The notes under the pieces: model-generated
What the model saw: the letters and a program-made list of their open reading frames with translations, nothing else
Database searches by the model: none
Told to the model about the DNA's origin: nothing
Position numbers and translations under genes: made by a program
Shown here: piece after piece, positions 45,802 through 57,100 of the stretch
How positions within the stretch are numbered: the stretch's first letter is position 1
Layout of the letters: each line of letters opens with the position of its first letter
From: Rhodobacter sp. 24-YEA-8
GTDB taxonomy: Bacteria > Pseudomonadota > Alphaproteobacteria > Rhodobacterales > Rhodobacteraceae
Direction of reading: 5' to 3'
DNA: 64,000 nt
Assembly: GCF_900105075.1 (NCBI RefSeq)
Contig: NZ_FNSK01000001.1
Coordinates: 2,555,001-2,619,000, forward strand

Positions 45802-48800
45802 ATGTGCTTTTTGTGCTCCACCCAGTCCGACACTCCGGCAGACCTGCTATCCATCCTTGATACTCATACCGGCGGATCTGCCGGCGGCACACTGCCGGCT
45901 CTTCCCGCCGGCAATGGCAGTTCGGCGCCCTATACACTTGACCAGATCGCCGGCTATCTGACCGACGGATACTGGGGCTTTAACGGCGGATCCTGGCGCG
46001 CTTTCGATATCAGCGCCGCGCGCATTCTCACCTATAGCACATCGATGCTCTCGCCGCTGGCGGCGGCAATTGTCGAATATTCGCTGGATGTCTGGAGCGC
46101 AGCGACCGGTATCAGTTTCGTGAATGTTGGCGTGGTGCCGTCGAGTTTCACCGAGACCACCGATGTGGGCGGCAGCACCGGGACTGCCACCGCAATCGGC
46201 ACCAATACTGTCATTCAGGGAACCATCGGCTCAGTAAACGATAACGATTTCTATCGGGTTACGCTTGTCGCCGGGCAGACCTACATGATCTCGCTGTCGC
46301 GATCCGGCGGGTCCACGATTGATCCCTATCTGGAACTTCGCAACGGCACCGGCGCTCTGATCAGCAGTGCCGACGATCCCTCTTCCGCCGCGGCAGGCGA
46401 ATATATCACCTTCACCGCGCCCACCACCGGCACCTATTATCTTGTGGCCCGGGATTATAGCACGCGCACCGGTTCATATGAGCTGACGGTTCAGGTGGCC
46501 GCCGACCTGACCTTTAACGATGCCGATGTCAGCGGTGCCTATGCCTGGTCCGATATGACAGGCAACAGGATCATCAATTCCTTTATCAACGTCCATGACA
46601 GCTGGGATACTCTGAACCTCAACGGATATATGGTGCAGACCTATATCCACGAGATCGGCCATGCGCTCGGCCTCGGACATGCCGGGCCCTATAACGGGAC
46701 AGCAGTCTGGGGCACTAACAACCTTTACGATAACGACAGCTGGTCGGCCACGATCATGTCCTATTTCAATCAGGAAAATAACCCGAATGATCCGGCGGCA
46801 TACGCCTATCTCGCGACGATCATGCCTGCTGATATCATCGCAATCCAGAATCTCTATGGCGCGGGATCGCTGGGCTATCAACCGGGCAACACGATCTGGG
46901 GGCCGGGCGGCAATATTGGCGGTTACTTCCAGCAATTGCTGAACATGTGGGGCGGCCTGACGGCGGCAGACCCCCTCATCTATGCGGGCAACGACTTTGC
47001 CTTCACCGTTTATGACACTGGCGGGAATGATACGCTTAATTTCTCTGTATTCGACCAGAACCAGTTTATCTCTCTCGTCGCGCTTCAATATTCGAATATT
47101 GGCGGCGGCACCGGCAATGTGGTGATCGCGCGCGGCACTGTGATCGAAAACGCTATTGGCGGCAGCGGAAATGATACCATCATCGGGAATGCAGAAGCCA
47201 ACCGGCTTGAAGGCGGATCGGGCAACGACCTCCTGAACGCGGGGGCTGGAAATGATACGATCATCGGCGGCGCGGGCACCGATACAGCGGTGATGGGCGT
47301 GGCCTCAGGCTCGATCACTGTCACCGGCAATGCGTCCCAGGTGGTGATCACCTCCAGTATGGGGGTCGACACTTTTATCGGCGTCGAGAATTTTCAGTTC
47401 ACGAACGTAACCCTGACCCTGGCACAGATTCTGGCACTTATCGAAAGTGGCGGGCCCAACACACCCACGGCGGGGAATGACACACTGACCGGCACAGCCG
47501 GCAATGACACGATCAATGGTCTTGCCGGAAATGACATCATTTACGGGCTCGGCGGAGCAGATGTGCTCTACGGCAATCTCGGTAATGACAGCCTCTACGG
47601 TGGTGACGGCGACGACTGGCTTTACGGCGGCGCGGGCGCTGACCACCTTTACGGCGGCGCGGGCCGTGACCGCGCCCATTACGGCGAAGCGACTGCGGCG
47701 GTGCGGGCCGATCTGCAGGTGCCGACAAACAACAGCGGCGCTGCGGCCGGCGACCAGTATTTCAGCATCGAGGATTTGGCCGGCACCGCCTATAACGACA
47801 CGCTGCTGGGCGATGCATCCGGCAATATGATCCTGGGCGCAGCAGGCGTCGACGTGATCTATGGCCGCGCAGGCAATGACACGCTTTATGGCGGCGATGG
47901 CGATGACTGGCTTTATGGCGGCGATGGTGCCGACTGGCTCTATGGTGGCGCGGGCCGTGACCGGGCGCATTATGGCGACGCGACTGCAGCCGTTCGGGTC
48001 GATCTGCAATCGCCGGGCAGCAATACCGGCTTTGCTGCCGGAGACCGCTTCTTCGAGATCGAGGATCTTGTCGGGTCGGCCTATAACGACACGCTCCTGG
48101 GGGATGCCGGCAACAACATGATCCAGGGCGCAGGCGGCATTGATGCGATCTATGGCCGCGCAGGCAATGACACGCTTTACGGCGGCGATGGCGATGACTG
48201 GCTCTATGGCGGCGATGGTGCCGACTGGCTCTATGGTGGCGCAGGTCGTGACCGGGCGCATTATGGCGACGCGATTGCAGCCGTTCGGGTCGATCTGCAA
48301 TCACCGGGCAACAACACCGGCATTGCCGCCGGAGACCGCTTCTTCGAGATCGAGGATCTTGCCGGATCGGCTTATAACGACACGCTCATGGGGGATGCCG
48401 GCAACAACATGATCCAGGGCGCAGGCGGCATTGATGTTATCTATGGCCGCGCGGGCAATGACACGCTTTACGGTGGCGACGGAGATGACTGGCTTTATGG
48501 CGGCGATGGAGCCGACTGGCTCTATGGTGGTGCCGGCCGCGACCGGGCGCTTTATGGCGACGCGACTGCAGCCGTTCGGGCCGATCTGCAATCGCAGGGT
48601 CTGAACAGCGGTTTTGCTGCCGGAGACCGCTTCTTCGAGATCGAGGATCTTGTCGGGTCGGCCTATAACGACACGCTGCTGGGGGATGCCGGCAACAACA
48701 TGATCCAGGGCGCCGGCGGCATTGATGCGATCTACGGCCGCGATGGCAATGACACGCTTTACGGAGGCGACGGAGATGACTGGCTCTATGGCGGCGCCGG

Positions 48801-49374
48801 GGCAGACTTGCTCTATGGCGGCGCGGGCCGTGACCGGGCACATTACGGTGACGCGACCGCCGCCGTTCGGGCCGATCTGCAATCACCGGGCAGCAATACC
48901 GGCTTTGCTGCCGGAGACCGCTATTTCGAGATCGAGGATCTCGTCGGATCGGCCTATAATGACGTGCTTCTGGGCGATGCCGGGAACAACATGATCTCTG
49001 GCGGGGCTGGGAATGACACGCTCTATGGTCGTGAGGGCAATGACACCCTCATCGGCGGCGCGGGAAGGGATGTGTTCGTGTTCAACACGGCACCGGGCGT
49101 GGCAAATGCCGATCTCATCAGTGACTTCAGCATTGCCGATGACATCATCCATCTCGACGACGCGATCTATTTCAGCCTGACTGTCGGCGCACTGGACGCG
49201 TCGCGCTTTGCGGTTGGAGCGGCAGCCACGACTGCGGCCCATCGCATCGTCTACAATCAGAGTTCCGGCGCGATCTTTTACGATGCGGATGGCTCTGGCG
49301 CGGGTGAAATGGTGCTGATCGCAACGGTGACGGCAAACACTGCTCTCACTGCCGGTCACTTCCTGATCACCTGA
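45802..49374 (+). CDS. RTX M10 metalloprotease (serralysin-like) with inserted PPC domain
   Basis: 1190 residues, secreted by a type I system (no N-terminal signal). Catalytic zinc motif [11 protein letters not shown] is at 283-293 and the Met-turn MSYF near 319. Between the first part of the catalytic domain (about 45-110) and the zinc helix lies a PPC domain (about 125-232, [20 protein letters not shown]). From about 560 to 1075 there are glycine-rich calcium-binding repeats ([12 protein letters not shown] type) arranged in five ~97-residue units. The C-terminus (FLIT after NTALTAGH) looks like an RTX secretion signal. GGAG ribosome site is present. Confidence 0.9.
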   Translation: MCFLCSTQSDTPADLLSILDTHTGGSAGGTLPALPAGNGSSAPYTLDQIAGYLTDGYWGFNGGSWRAFDISAARILTYSTSMLSPLAAAIVEYSLDVWSAATGISFVNVGVVPSSFTETTDVGGSTGTATAIGTNTVIQGTIGSVNDNDFYRVTLVAGQTYMISLSRSGGSTIDPYLELRNGTGALISSADDPSSAAAGEYITFTAPTTGTYYLVARDYSTRTGSYELTVQVAADLTFNDADVSGAYAWSDMTGNRIINSFINVHDSWDTLNLNGYMVQTYIHEIGHALGLGHAGPYNGTAVWGTNNLYDNDSWSATIMSYFNQENNPNDPAAYAYLATIMPADIIAIQNLYGAGSLGYQPGNTIWGPGGNIGGYFQQLLNMWGGLTAADPLIYAGNDFAFTVYDTGGNDTLNFSVFDQNQFISLVALQYSNIGGGTGNVVIARGTVIENAIGGSGNDTIIGNAEANRLEGGSGNDLLNAGAGNDTIIGGAGTDTAVMGVASGSITVTGNASQVVITSSMGVDTFIGVENFQFTNVTLTLAQILALIESGGPNTPTAGNDTLTGTAGNDTINGLAGNDIIYGLGGADVLYGNLGNDSLYGGDGDDWLYGGAGADHLYGGAGRDRAHYGEATAAVRADLQVPTNNSGAAAGDQYFSIEDLAGTAYNDTLLGDASGNMILGAAGVDVIYGRAGNDTLYGGDGDDWLYGGDGADWLYGGAGRDRAHYGDATAAVRVDLQSPGSNTGFAAGDRFFEIEDLVGSAYNDTLLGDAGNNMIQGAGGIDAIYGRAGNDTLYGGDGDDWLYGGDGADWLYGGAGRDRAHYGDAIAAVRVDLQSPGNNTGIAAGDRFFEIEDLAGSAYNDTLMGDAGNNMIQGAGGIDVIYGRAGNDTLYGGDGDDWLYGGDGADWLYGGAGRDRALYGDATAAVRADLQSQGLNSGFAAGDRFFEIEDLVGSAYNDTLLGDAGNNMIQGAGGIDAIYGRDGNDTLYGGDGDDWLYGGAGADLLYGGAGRDRAHYGDATAAVRADLQSPGSNTGFAAGDRYFEIEDLVGSAYNDVLLGDAGNNMISGGAGNDTLYGREGNDTLIGGAGRDVFVFNTAPGVANADLISDFSIADDIIHLDDAIYFSLTVGALDASRFAVGAAATTAAHRIVYNQSSGAIFYDADGSGAGEMVLIATVTANTALTAGHFLIT
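47572..49026 (+). repeat. Five tandem 291-bp repeats inside the RTX gene
   Basis: A 291-base unit (97 codons) recurs with starts near 47572, 47863, 48154, 48445 and 48736. Each unit has three GGxGxDxLYGG turns, a [17 protein letters not shown] section and an [18 protein letters not shown] section. Units 2-5 are nearly identical at nucleotide level; unit 1 is more diverged. Such arrays change copy number by recombination. Confidence 0.85.
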
Positions 49375-49390
49375 TCCACAGGCAGCGCGC

Positions 49391-49427
49391 GTCCCGATGG
49401 TCACATTTCCAGCCCGACCATCGGGAC
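49391..49427. terminator. Stem-loop after the RTX gene
   Basis: Perfect 12-base arms GTCCCGATGGTC and GACCATCGGGAC around a 13-base loop, 16 bases past the RTX stop. A probable transcription end for the protease operon, though without a T-run. Confidence 0.65.
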
Positions 49428-49740
49428 CCGGCAAACCCGAATTCCTTTCTGACAGCACCTCCTGACCAAACCGGGCAGTTAGCACTTTCAACACTGCGCA
49501 TTTCCCCGGGCGACAGGTGCAGTGTAGAAGCATTGCGCGACGTCGTTGTTGCGAAAATGTCGGGGCCACAAGCAAAGCTTTGCTCAGGTCAAAATCCCCA
49601 GGGTGGCAGAGACAGCGCAGAGAGTATATTGCCCGGAAAGGCAGCTTTTCGGCTCCATACTGCTCCTGCGCAGCCGCTCCGGATCTTACGGAATGGGGAT
49701 CAGGTGTTCTGGCAGCAGGGCCACCGACAGGTAGAGTTTT
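49428..49740. other. Intergenic region before the polysaccharide genes
   Basis: About 310 bases with no gene on either strand that I can support. A 14-base perfect palindrome AGCAAAGCTTTGCT lies at 49571-49584 and may be a regulator site for the operon that starts at 49741. The base composition is less GC-rich than in neighbouring genes, as for a promoter region. Confidence 0.45.
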
Positions 49741-51048
49741 ATGATCAAGAAACTAGTAGATAGTATCGCGAACCATCGGGCGAAAATCGGCATCCTCGGC
49801 CTCGGCTATGTTGGGATACCACTCGCGCAGCGCATCAATGAAGTCGGCTTTCCGGTATTGGGTCTTGATGTTTCAGCCGAGCGGATAGAGCAGCTGAATA
49901 GCGGCCAGAGCCCGATAAAGCATATCCCGCACCAGGCAATTGCCGCCATGCGCGAAAGCGGCTTCGAAGCGACAGCTGACTTTTCCCGCGCCGCCGAATG
50001 CGATGCGCTGCTCATCTGCGTCCCGACCCCGCTCAACAAATTCCGCGAGCCGGATCTGAGCTTCGTGACAGCCACCATGGACAGTATCGCGCCGTATCTG
50101 CGGGCGGGCCAGCTTCTCTCGCTCGAAAGCACCACCTGGCCCGGCACGACCGACGAAGTGCTGCTGCCTTATGTCACCGATGCCGGCCTGATCCCGGGCG
50201 ATGATTTCTTCCTGGTCTATTCGCCCGAGCGCGAAGATCCCGGCAATCCCAACTTCCACACAAGGACCATCCCGAAAGTGGTCGGCGGCCATACGCGGGC
50301 CTGTCTTGATGTCGGCAGTGCTCTTTACGGCGCCTTCATCGACCGCGTCGTGCCGGTCAGCTCGACCCGCGCCGCCGAGATGGTCAAGCTGCTGGAAAAT
50401 ATCCACCGCTCGGTCAATATCGGGCTTGCCAATGAGATGAAGCTCGTCGCCGAACGGATGGGGCTCGATATTTTCGAGGTCGTCGACGCGGCGGCGACCA
50501 AGCCCTTCGGCTTCACCCCCTTCTATCCCGGGCCCGGCATCGGCGGTCACTGCATCCCGATCGACCCTTTCTACCTGACCTGGAAGGCGCGGGAATACGG
50601 GCTGCATACCCGCTTCATCGAGCTGGCCGGCGAAATCAATGCCGCGATGCCCGACTATGTCATCTCGCGGCTGGTTTCGGCGCTGAACGCGCGGCAGAAA
50701 TCGCTGGCAGGGGCAAAGGTGCTGGCGCTTGGCATCGCCTATAAGCGCGACGTGGATGACATGCGTGAAAGCCCTTCGGTTTTCGTGATGGAACGGCTGC
50801 GCGAATGGGGGGCTCTGGTCGATTATTCAGACAGTAATGTGCCGGTCTTTCCCAGGATGCGGGAACATCAGTTCGATCTGAAATCTGTGTCACTGAGCCC
50901 GGAGGTGATCGCCTCATATGACGCGGTCGTGCTGCTGACCGATCACAGCGATTTCGATTATGAGATGATCCGCGAAAATGCGCGCCTTCTGATTGATACC
51001 AGGGGCAAATATCGTGGTCAGGTCGCCGAGAATATAAGCCGCGCGTAA
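49741..51048 (+). CDS. wbpA: UDP-N-acetylglucosamine 6-dehydrogenase (WbpA-like)
   Basis: 435 residues. An N-terminal NAD-binding fold ([18 protein letters not shown]) and the central [19 protein letters not shown] with the catalytic Cys and the motif typical of WbpA/WecC-type dehydrogenases, plus the C-terminal UDP-binding domain ([16 protein letters not shown]). It oxidises UDP-GlcNAc to UDP-GlcNAcA, the first step of the pathway completed by the next three genes. The following gene starts 10 bases later. Confidence 0.9.
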   Translation: MIKKLVDSIANHRAKIGILGLGYVGIPLAQRINEVGFPVLGLDVSAERIEQLNSGQSPIKHIPHQAIAAMRESGFEATADFSRAAECDALLICVPTPLNKFREPDLSFVTATMDSIAPYLRAGQLLSLESTTWPGTTDEVLLPYVTDAGLIPGDDFFLVYSPEREDPGNPNFHTRTIPKVVGGHTRACLDVGSALYGAFIDRVVPVSSTRAAEMVKLLENIHRSVNIGLANEMKLVAERMGLDIFEVVDAAATKPFGFTPFYPGPGIGGHCIPIDPFYLTWKAREYGLHTRFIELAGEINAAMPDYVISRLVSALNARQKSLAGAKVLALGIAYKRDVDDMRESPSVFVMERLREWGALVDYSDSNVPVFPRMREHQFDLKSVSLSPEVIASYDAVVLLTDHSDFDYEMIRENARLLIDTRGKYRGQVAENISRA

Positions 51049-51058
51049 GGGGACTTCG

Positions 51059-52030
51059 ATGTCGGATGTGAAAATAGCGCAGATCGGCTGCGGCTACTGG
51101 GGCAAGAACCTTGCCCGGAACTTCGCCGAAATCGGCGCGCTCGGCGCAATCGTCGATGACCACCCTGCCACGGCAACGGCGATCTCGGCCCAGCACGGCG
51201 TGCCCGCGAGAACGCTGGACGAGGTTCTGGCCGATCCGGAAACCCAGGGCCTTTCCTTCGCCACCCCGGCCGAAACTCATGCCGGCCTTGCCGCAAGGGC
51301 ACTGGCGGCCGGTAAGCATGTCTATGTCGAAAAGCCGATGGCCCTGACGGCTGCGGAATGCCGGCAGATGATTGGCGCGGCAGCGCAGGCGGACCGCGTG
51401 CTGATGGTCGGTCACCTGCTGCAATACCACCCGATCTTCGTGGCGCTGCGCGACCGCGTGCATTCCGGGGATCTGGGTGAACTGCGCTATATCTATTCGA
51501 ACCGGCTCTCGCTTGGGAAGTTCCGCGTCGAAGAGGATGTCCTCTGGTCCTTTGCGCCGCATGATATCTCGATGATCCTTGCGCTGGCGAACCGGCCGGT
51601 CGCGCAGGTCTCGGCTCAGGCGGCGGCTTTCGTCAGCCCCGGAATTGCTGATATGGCCACCTGCCAGATCGGTTTCGGCGATGGGCTGCGTGCGCATGTC
51701 TTCACCTCCTGGAGCCATCCTTTCAAGGAACAGCGCCTGGTGGTCGTTGGCAGCACCGGCATGGCGGTGTTTGAGGACAGCCAGCCCGACTGGGACCGTA
51801 AGCTCGCGCTCTACCGCCACCAGATCGACACCAGCGGCCCGGTGCCGATCCCTGAATCGGTTCCGGCGGAATATGTCGCAGTGCCGAGGGGCGAGCCACT
51901 TAAGGATGAATGCCGCGAATTTGTCGCGGCCATCGCGCAGGGCCGCGCCGCTCGCACCGACGGGGCCGAGGGCCTCGCAGTGATCGACGTGCTGGAGCGC
52001 GCCTCGCAAGCGATCAAAGCCGGTCACTGA
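51059..52030 (+). CDS. wbpB: UDP-GlcNAcA 3-dehydrogenase (WbpB-like, Gfo/Idh/MocA)
   Basis: 323 residues. Rossmann start IAQIGCGYWGKNLARNFAEI, then HVYVEKPMALTAAECRQM with the conserved EKP, and the substrate domain with HDISMILAL. WbpB oxidises C3 of UDP-GlcNAcA to a keto group for the aminotransferase. Position between wbpA and wbpE homologues supports the role. Confidence 0.85.
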   Translation: MSDVKIAQIGCGYWGKNLARNFAEIGALGAIVDDHPATATAISAQHGVPARTLDEVLADPETQGLSFATPAETHAGLAARALAAGKHVYVEKPMALTAAECRQMIGAAAQADRVLMVGHLLQYHPIFVALRDRVHSGDLGELRYIYSNRLSLGKFRVEEDVLWSFAPHDISMILALANRPVAQVSAQAAAFVSPGIADMATCQIGFGDGLRAHVFTSWSHPFKEQRLVVVGSTGMAVFEDSQPDWDRKLALYRHQIDTSGPVPIPESVPAEYVAVPRGEPLKDECREFVAAIAQGRAARTDGAEGLAVIDVLERASQAIKAGH

Positions 52031-52031
52031 G

Positions 52032-52937
52032 ATGTTTACCGGCAATCGCATCAGGCTTTCGCGCATCGCTGCGGATCTGGGGCTTACTCTCTGGCGTGAC
52101 GGCGAAATCGCCTGTGTCGGCAAAGTGCCGACGCGGCTCGACGCCCGGCTGGTGCCAGCAGGCAAAGCCGTCCATCTGACAGATGCCGCCAGAGAAAACG
52201 GCATCGCAGCCTATGTCGTGCCCGAAGATCTCGCCGCTTCTGTGCCGCAGGCAGCCGGGGTTATCCTCTCGGGTCAGCCTGTTGCCACCGCGATGGCTGT
52301 GCATGAATATCTCTGCGATCTGCCCGGCTTTCTCTGGACCGACTTTCCCAGCGAAATCGACCCGGCCGCCATCATCATGCCCGGAGCCTTCGTCGCGCCA
52401 AAGAATGTGCGGATCGGCGCAGGAACAGTCATCGGCCCGAATGCCGTCATTCTGGAGCGCAGCCTGATCGGCGCAAACTGCCAGATCGGTGCGACCGTGG
52501 TGATCGGGATGGAGGCCTTTGAGCAAAAAGTGGGCGTCAGCCCGAAAGCGCTTTTGCGCCAGGCGGGCGGCGTCAGGATCGGCGACAATGTAAGCCTTCT
52601 GCCCGGCTGCACCATCGCGCGTTCGACTTTTGGCGGCTTTAACCACATCGGGGCCGAAACCAAGATCGACGCCCAGACCTATATCGCGCATGACTGTGTT
52701 ATCGGCGAGCGGGTGACGATCTGCGCCTGTTGCGATATTTCGGGCCGGGTCGAAATCGGCGATGACGCCTATCTTGGGCCGAACTGCACCATATCCAACG
52801 GCTTGCGCATCGGCCGCAAGGCAACAATCAGCCTTGGCGCTGTGGTCACCCGCGATGTCGAAGACGGCACCAGGGTCACCGGAAACTTCGCCATGCCGCA
52901 TGACAACTGGCTGAAACTCATTCGCGATTACAGATAG
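52032..52937 (+). CDS. LpxD-like left-handed beta-helix acyltransferase
   Basis: 301 residues. About 100 N-terminal residues resemble the uridine-binding part of LpxD, followed by hexapeptide repeats (VRIGAGTVIGPNAVILERSL) and a catalytic-type His in YIAHDCVIGERV. In the standard wbp set a ~190-residue WbpD acetyltransferase acts here on the C3 amine; this gene is larger and LpxD-like. It probably acylates UDP-3-amino-GlcNAcA with acetyl or another group. The true LpxD of lipid A should sit with fabZ/lpxA elsewhere. Confidence 0.75.
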   Translation: MFTGNRIRLSRIAADLGLTLWRDGEIACVGKVPTRLDARLVPAGKAVHLTDAARENGIAAYVVPEDLAASVPQAAGVILSGQPVATAMAVHEYLCDLPGFLWTDFPSEIDPAAIIMPGAFVAPKNVRIGAGTVIGPNAVILERSLIGANCQIGATVVIGMEAFEQKVGVSPKALLRQAGGVRIGDNVSLLPGCTIARSTFGGFNHIGAETKIDAQTYIAHDCVIGERVTICACCDISGRVEIGDDAYLGPNCTISNGLRIGRKATISLGAVVTRDVEDGTRVTGNFAMPHDNWLKLIRDYR

Positions 52938-52950
52938 ACAGGGGCTCACC

Positions 52951-54069
52951 ATGCAGTTCATCGACCTCGCCGCGCAGCAGGCACGGATCAAGGACAGGAT
53001 CGACAGCCGGATCCAGGCTGTGCTGGCGCATGGCGGCTATATCATGGGCCCGGAAGTGAAAGAACTGGAGTCGCAGCTCGCCGCCTTTTCGGGGGTCAGA
53101 CACGCGCTTGGCTGCGCCAATGGGACCGATGCGCTGCAACTGGCCCTGATGGCGCTTGGGGCTTCGGCCGGGGACGCGGTCTTCTGCCCGACATTCACCT
53201 TCGCCGCCACCGCCGAGATCGTGCCGCTTTTCGGGGCCAAGCCGGTCTTTGTCGATGTGCTGGAAACCAGCTTCAACATGGACCCCGCCAGCCTCGAACG
53301 CGCCATCGCCGAAGCAAAGCGTCAGGGTCTGCGCCCCGCCGGCATCATTCCGGTCGACCTTTTCGGCCTGCCCGCCGATTACGACGCGATCGAGGCGATT
53401 GCCGAACGCGAAGGCATCTGGATCGTGGCCGACAGCGCCCAGGGCTATGGCGGTCTTTATAAGGGGCGCCGCACCGGCTCCATCGGAACCATCGCCACCA
53501 CCTCTTTCTTCCCGGCGAAACCGCTGGGCTGCTATGGCGATGGCGGTGCGGTGTTCACCAATGACGATGAGCTCGCGAAGCTGCTCGACTCGCTCCGGGT
53601 TCATGGCAAAGGCAGTGACAAATATGACAATGTGCGCATCGGCCTGAACTCGCGGCTCGACACGCTGCAGGCTGCGATTCTGCTGGAAAAGCTGGCGATC
53701 TATAAGGATGAGATCGAAAGCCGGCAGCGGGTGGCACAGCGCTATAATAATGCACTGGCCAATCACTTTGCGGTTCCGGTGGTGCCAGAGGGCATGGTCT
53801 CGGTCTGGGCCCAATATACGCTGCTGGCAAAAGACACAGCCGAACGCGATGCGGCGCTTGCAGCGCTCAAGGCGGCCGGCATTCCCGGCATGGTTTACTA
53901 TCCCCGCCCTCTGCACACCCAGACGGCCTATCAGGATTTTCCGAAAGACCCAAAGGGCCTGCCGGTCGCCGAAAGCCTTGCCGGCCGCGTTTTCAGCCTT
54001 CCCATGCATCCCTATCTGACCGAAGCTGATCAGGATCGCGTCATTAACGCGCTTCGCGAGGCGTCATAA
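52951..54069 (+). CDS. wbpE: PLP aminotransferase of the DegT/DnrJ/EryC1 family (WbpE-like)
   Basis: 372 residues. PLP Lys is in SFFPAKPLGCYGDGGAVF (near residue 190), with LGCANGTDALQLALMALG and VADSAQGYGG as other cofactor-site motifs. It transfers an amino group to C3 of the keto sugar made by the WbpB-like enzyme. The set makes a UDP-2,3-diamino-uronic acid, a capsule or O-antigen precursor. Confidence 0.9.
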   Translation: MQFIDLAAQQARIKDRIDSRIQAVLAHGGYIMGPEVKELESQLAAFSGVRHALGCANGTDALQLALMALGASAGDAVFCPTFTFAATAEIVPLFGAKPVFVDVLETSFNMDPASLERAIAEAKRQGLRPAGIIPVDLFGLPADYDAIEAIAEREGIWIVADSAQGYGGLYKGRRTGSIGTIATTSFFPAKPLGCYGDGGAVFTNDDELAKLLDSLRVHGKGSDKYDNVRIGLNSRLDTLQAAILLEKLAIYKDEIESRQRVAQRYNNALANHFAVPVVPEGMVSVWAQYTLLAKDTAERDAALAALKAAGIPGMVYYPRPLHTQTAYQDFPKDPKGLPVAESLAGRVFSLPMHPYLTEADQDRVINALREAS

Positions 54070-54112
54070 TCTGGCGCCGGCGGTCCGGCAGGGAATGGGA
54101 AAGGGGATACGG

Positions 54113-57100
54113 ATGGCAGATGATGTCTTCACCATTTCGGACGGTGATACGACTTACAAGCATTACCTGCCGGATCATGAACTTGACTACGTGCAGAAGT
54201 TTGTGCGCCAGAACGCAACCCCATATGAGCTGGACATGCTCCGGGATATGGCAACAAGGCTGCATCCCGGAGATATTGTCTTCGATATCGGCGCGAATGT
54301 CGGCAATCACACGCTGTATCTGGCGAGCCGGGTTGGCTGTCATGTTGTGGCATTCGAACCGAATACCCATCTGGCCGAGGCCATCAGCCAAAGCGCCAGG
54401 CTGAACAACCTTTCCGAGCTGATCACTGTCAAAAATGTCGGTGTCGGCGACCGGCGCGGCAATGCGCATTTCGTAAAGGAAATTCCCGAAAATCTCGGCG
54501 GTCAGAGCATTGAGATGGGGGCCGGGACGATCTCGGTGATCCCGCTCGACTCACTGAAAAAGCCCGCGCCAGTGCGTATGCTGAAGATTGATGTCGAAGG
54601 GTTCGAGATCCCGGTTTTGCGCGGCGCGAAAAAGCTGATTGCCCGTGATCGGCCGGTTATCTACGCCGAATGTCAGAATGAGGCGCAGTTCCGTGAAGTA
54701 TCGGCGCTGCTTCTCGACATGGAATACCTCGTGCATTCGCAATTCAACGCCACGCCGACTCATCTCTTCATTCCGGCCGAGCAAACCAGCCTGACCGCCT
54801 ATTCGCGTGAGGTTGTAACTGAAAAGACAGGCGAGATTTACAGGTTGAACGAGCGCTACACGGAAACGCGGGGCTCACTCGTCGCGGCCAGCAACAAGTA
54901 TTACAATCTGGGCCTGCGCATGAATGAGGCCACCGAAGCCGCGACGCAAAAAGATGCGCAGTTCAGAGAGACCCTTGCTGAGCGCGATGCGAAGATCGTG
55001 AAGGTGGAGCAGGAGATCGTTGCTCTTGGCAAAATTGCAAGCGAGCGCGACCTGAAAATTGCCAGCCTCGCGCAGGACTCCGACAAGCTGGCGGACCAGC
55101 TGAAAGTGGCGGCGAAAGAGGCAGGCGAGACGCGGCAACTGCTGCAGATCGCCGAGGCGGCGAAGCTTTCGACCGAGCAGAAACTCGAAGCTGAGCGGAG
55201 CATTGCGTTGACGGAACGCAGCGCTGCCCTTGCCGAGCGCAATGCGGCGGCGGCGGAGCGCAATGCGGCCATAGCAGAGGGCATCGTCGCGCTGGAGCGG
55301 CAGAACGCCCTTCAAAGAAAGCTGGAGACCGCCGAGGCGGCTTATGCAGCTGCCCAGTCCCGCCTCTCCGCGCTCGGATCCGAGCGCGATGCGGCGCGGG
55401 CGCAAGCGGATGCATTCCGGCAGGAGCGTGATGCCGCGCAGGCCGAAATCGACATCCTGGCAAAGAAAAGCGAGGCTCAGAGTGACGCGCTGCGCAAGCT
55501 CGAAGACCGTCTGACAACCGTGCAGGCGCAAGCCGCTGAAGACCTCAGCGCGGCCCGCGCCTATGCCCTGAAGCGCGAAAATGTTGCACTCGGAGCGAAG
55601 CGCCGCATGGAGCTGGAGCTCCAGGCCGCACATGCCATAACCCGCAAAGAGCTTAACGGCGCCCGCAGGGACCTGGAAAAGCGGCAGACGGCGCTTGTCG
55701 GTTCCCAGAAAGCCCTGGCTTCAACCCGCAAGGCACTCTCGGAACGCGCATCGCTGCGGCGCCACTTCAGGCTTGTGCTGCGCAAGCGTCTTGGTCTCGG
55801 CAGCGAAAAACCCGCACCGACTACGGGCGGCAGCGCTTTCGCAGAAGGGGTGCTCAGATTTCACGACACACGTGTCATGCGCGCGCTCTCGGACACTCTT
55901 GCCCCCCGCGGATTGCGCCGCAAATTCGGGAACTGGCTGCGCCGCAGGGCAAAGCCGCACCCGCCGACGCTGCACAGACCGATCGCGCATCAGCCCCCTC
56001 CGGCCAGTCTGCCGGGCAGCGTGGTCCCGGCCCCCGCGTCCGTTCTGGCCATGACGGCCTCCGAGGCAGCCACGCCGGATCTTGCTCTGCCCTCCGCGAA
56101 GCAACAGTCGGGCGCGCTTGGCGAAGCGCTGGCGAAAGCGGATTTCATCGTGCTGGTTAACGCCTATCCCGCAGGAGATGGCGCTTATGGCGGAGAATTC
56201 ATCCGGACCCGTGTCGATGCCTATGCCGAAGCGGGGCTGCTTGGATGTGTGATAGAGTTGAACGCGCGCAACCGCGACCTGCAGCAGGATCCGACCGGAA
56301 CGGTTCCGGTTTTCCGGATGCCCGCTCATGAGGCAGAAGCGCTTGCCCGCAGGCTGAGCACGGTCAGGGGCACAGTCCTGGTTCATTCGCCATCGCCCCA
56401 GATGCAGCAGCTGCTGCCACAGCATATTGATGGCAAGCGGTTGGTCTACTGGTTCCACGGTTTTGAGCTGCGCGATATCCGCCGGCTGTCTTACAACTTC
56501 ACCACCGAGGAACGTGAGACGCGGCGCGCAAGCCTTGATCTGACCAACCGGCAACGCTGGGAGGCGGCGCGCGCGACCTTTGCCAATCCCGATATACGGG
56601 TGATCTTCGTATCAGATTACCTGCGTGGCATCGCCGGTCGCGATGTCGGCAGTCTGCCCACGCGCTCCTCCGTGATCCACAATTTCATCGATGGGGATTA
56701 TTACAGTTTCGTACCGGCCGCCCAGCGCGGCAGCGGCAGGATCCTGCTCCTGCGCCCGTTCAAGCAGCGCAATTATGCCGGCGACATTGCGACCCGAGCC
56801 GTGAAACTTCTGTCTGATCGCCCTGGATTCGAGCGCCTCAGCTTCACCATTCGCGGCTTTGGTCCGCTTTACGCCGAGAATACCGAATTCCTTCGCGGCA
56901 TGAGCAATGTCACCTTACAAGAGCAATACAGCAGCCGCGACGAAATGAAGGCGCTTTACGCGAGCCACGATATTGCTCTCTGCCCGACGCGGCATGACAC
57001 CCAGGGCGTGAGCCTCGGAGAGGCGATGGCCAGGGGCATGGCCTGTATCTCGAACGATGTCACAGGTATTCCGGAATTTGCCGGTCAGGGAGCCGCTGTT

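Noticed and set aside
47305..48882. - strand open frames with repetitive sequence opposite the RTX repeats
   Set aside because: They reflect the 291-base repeats of the + strand gene read backwards; no start signals and no known family.
47572..49026. Tandem repeats considered as a CRISPR-like array
   Set aside because: Units are 291 bases, in frame, and encode calcium-binding turns; there are no short repeats with unique spacers.
52032..52937. Authentic lpxD of lipid A synthesis
   Set aside because: It lies between wbpB- and wbpE-like genes, not with bamA, fabZ or lpxA, so a role in the sugar pathway is more likely.
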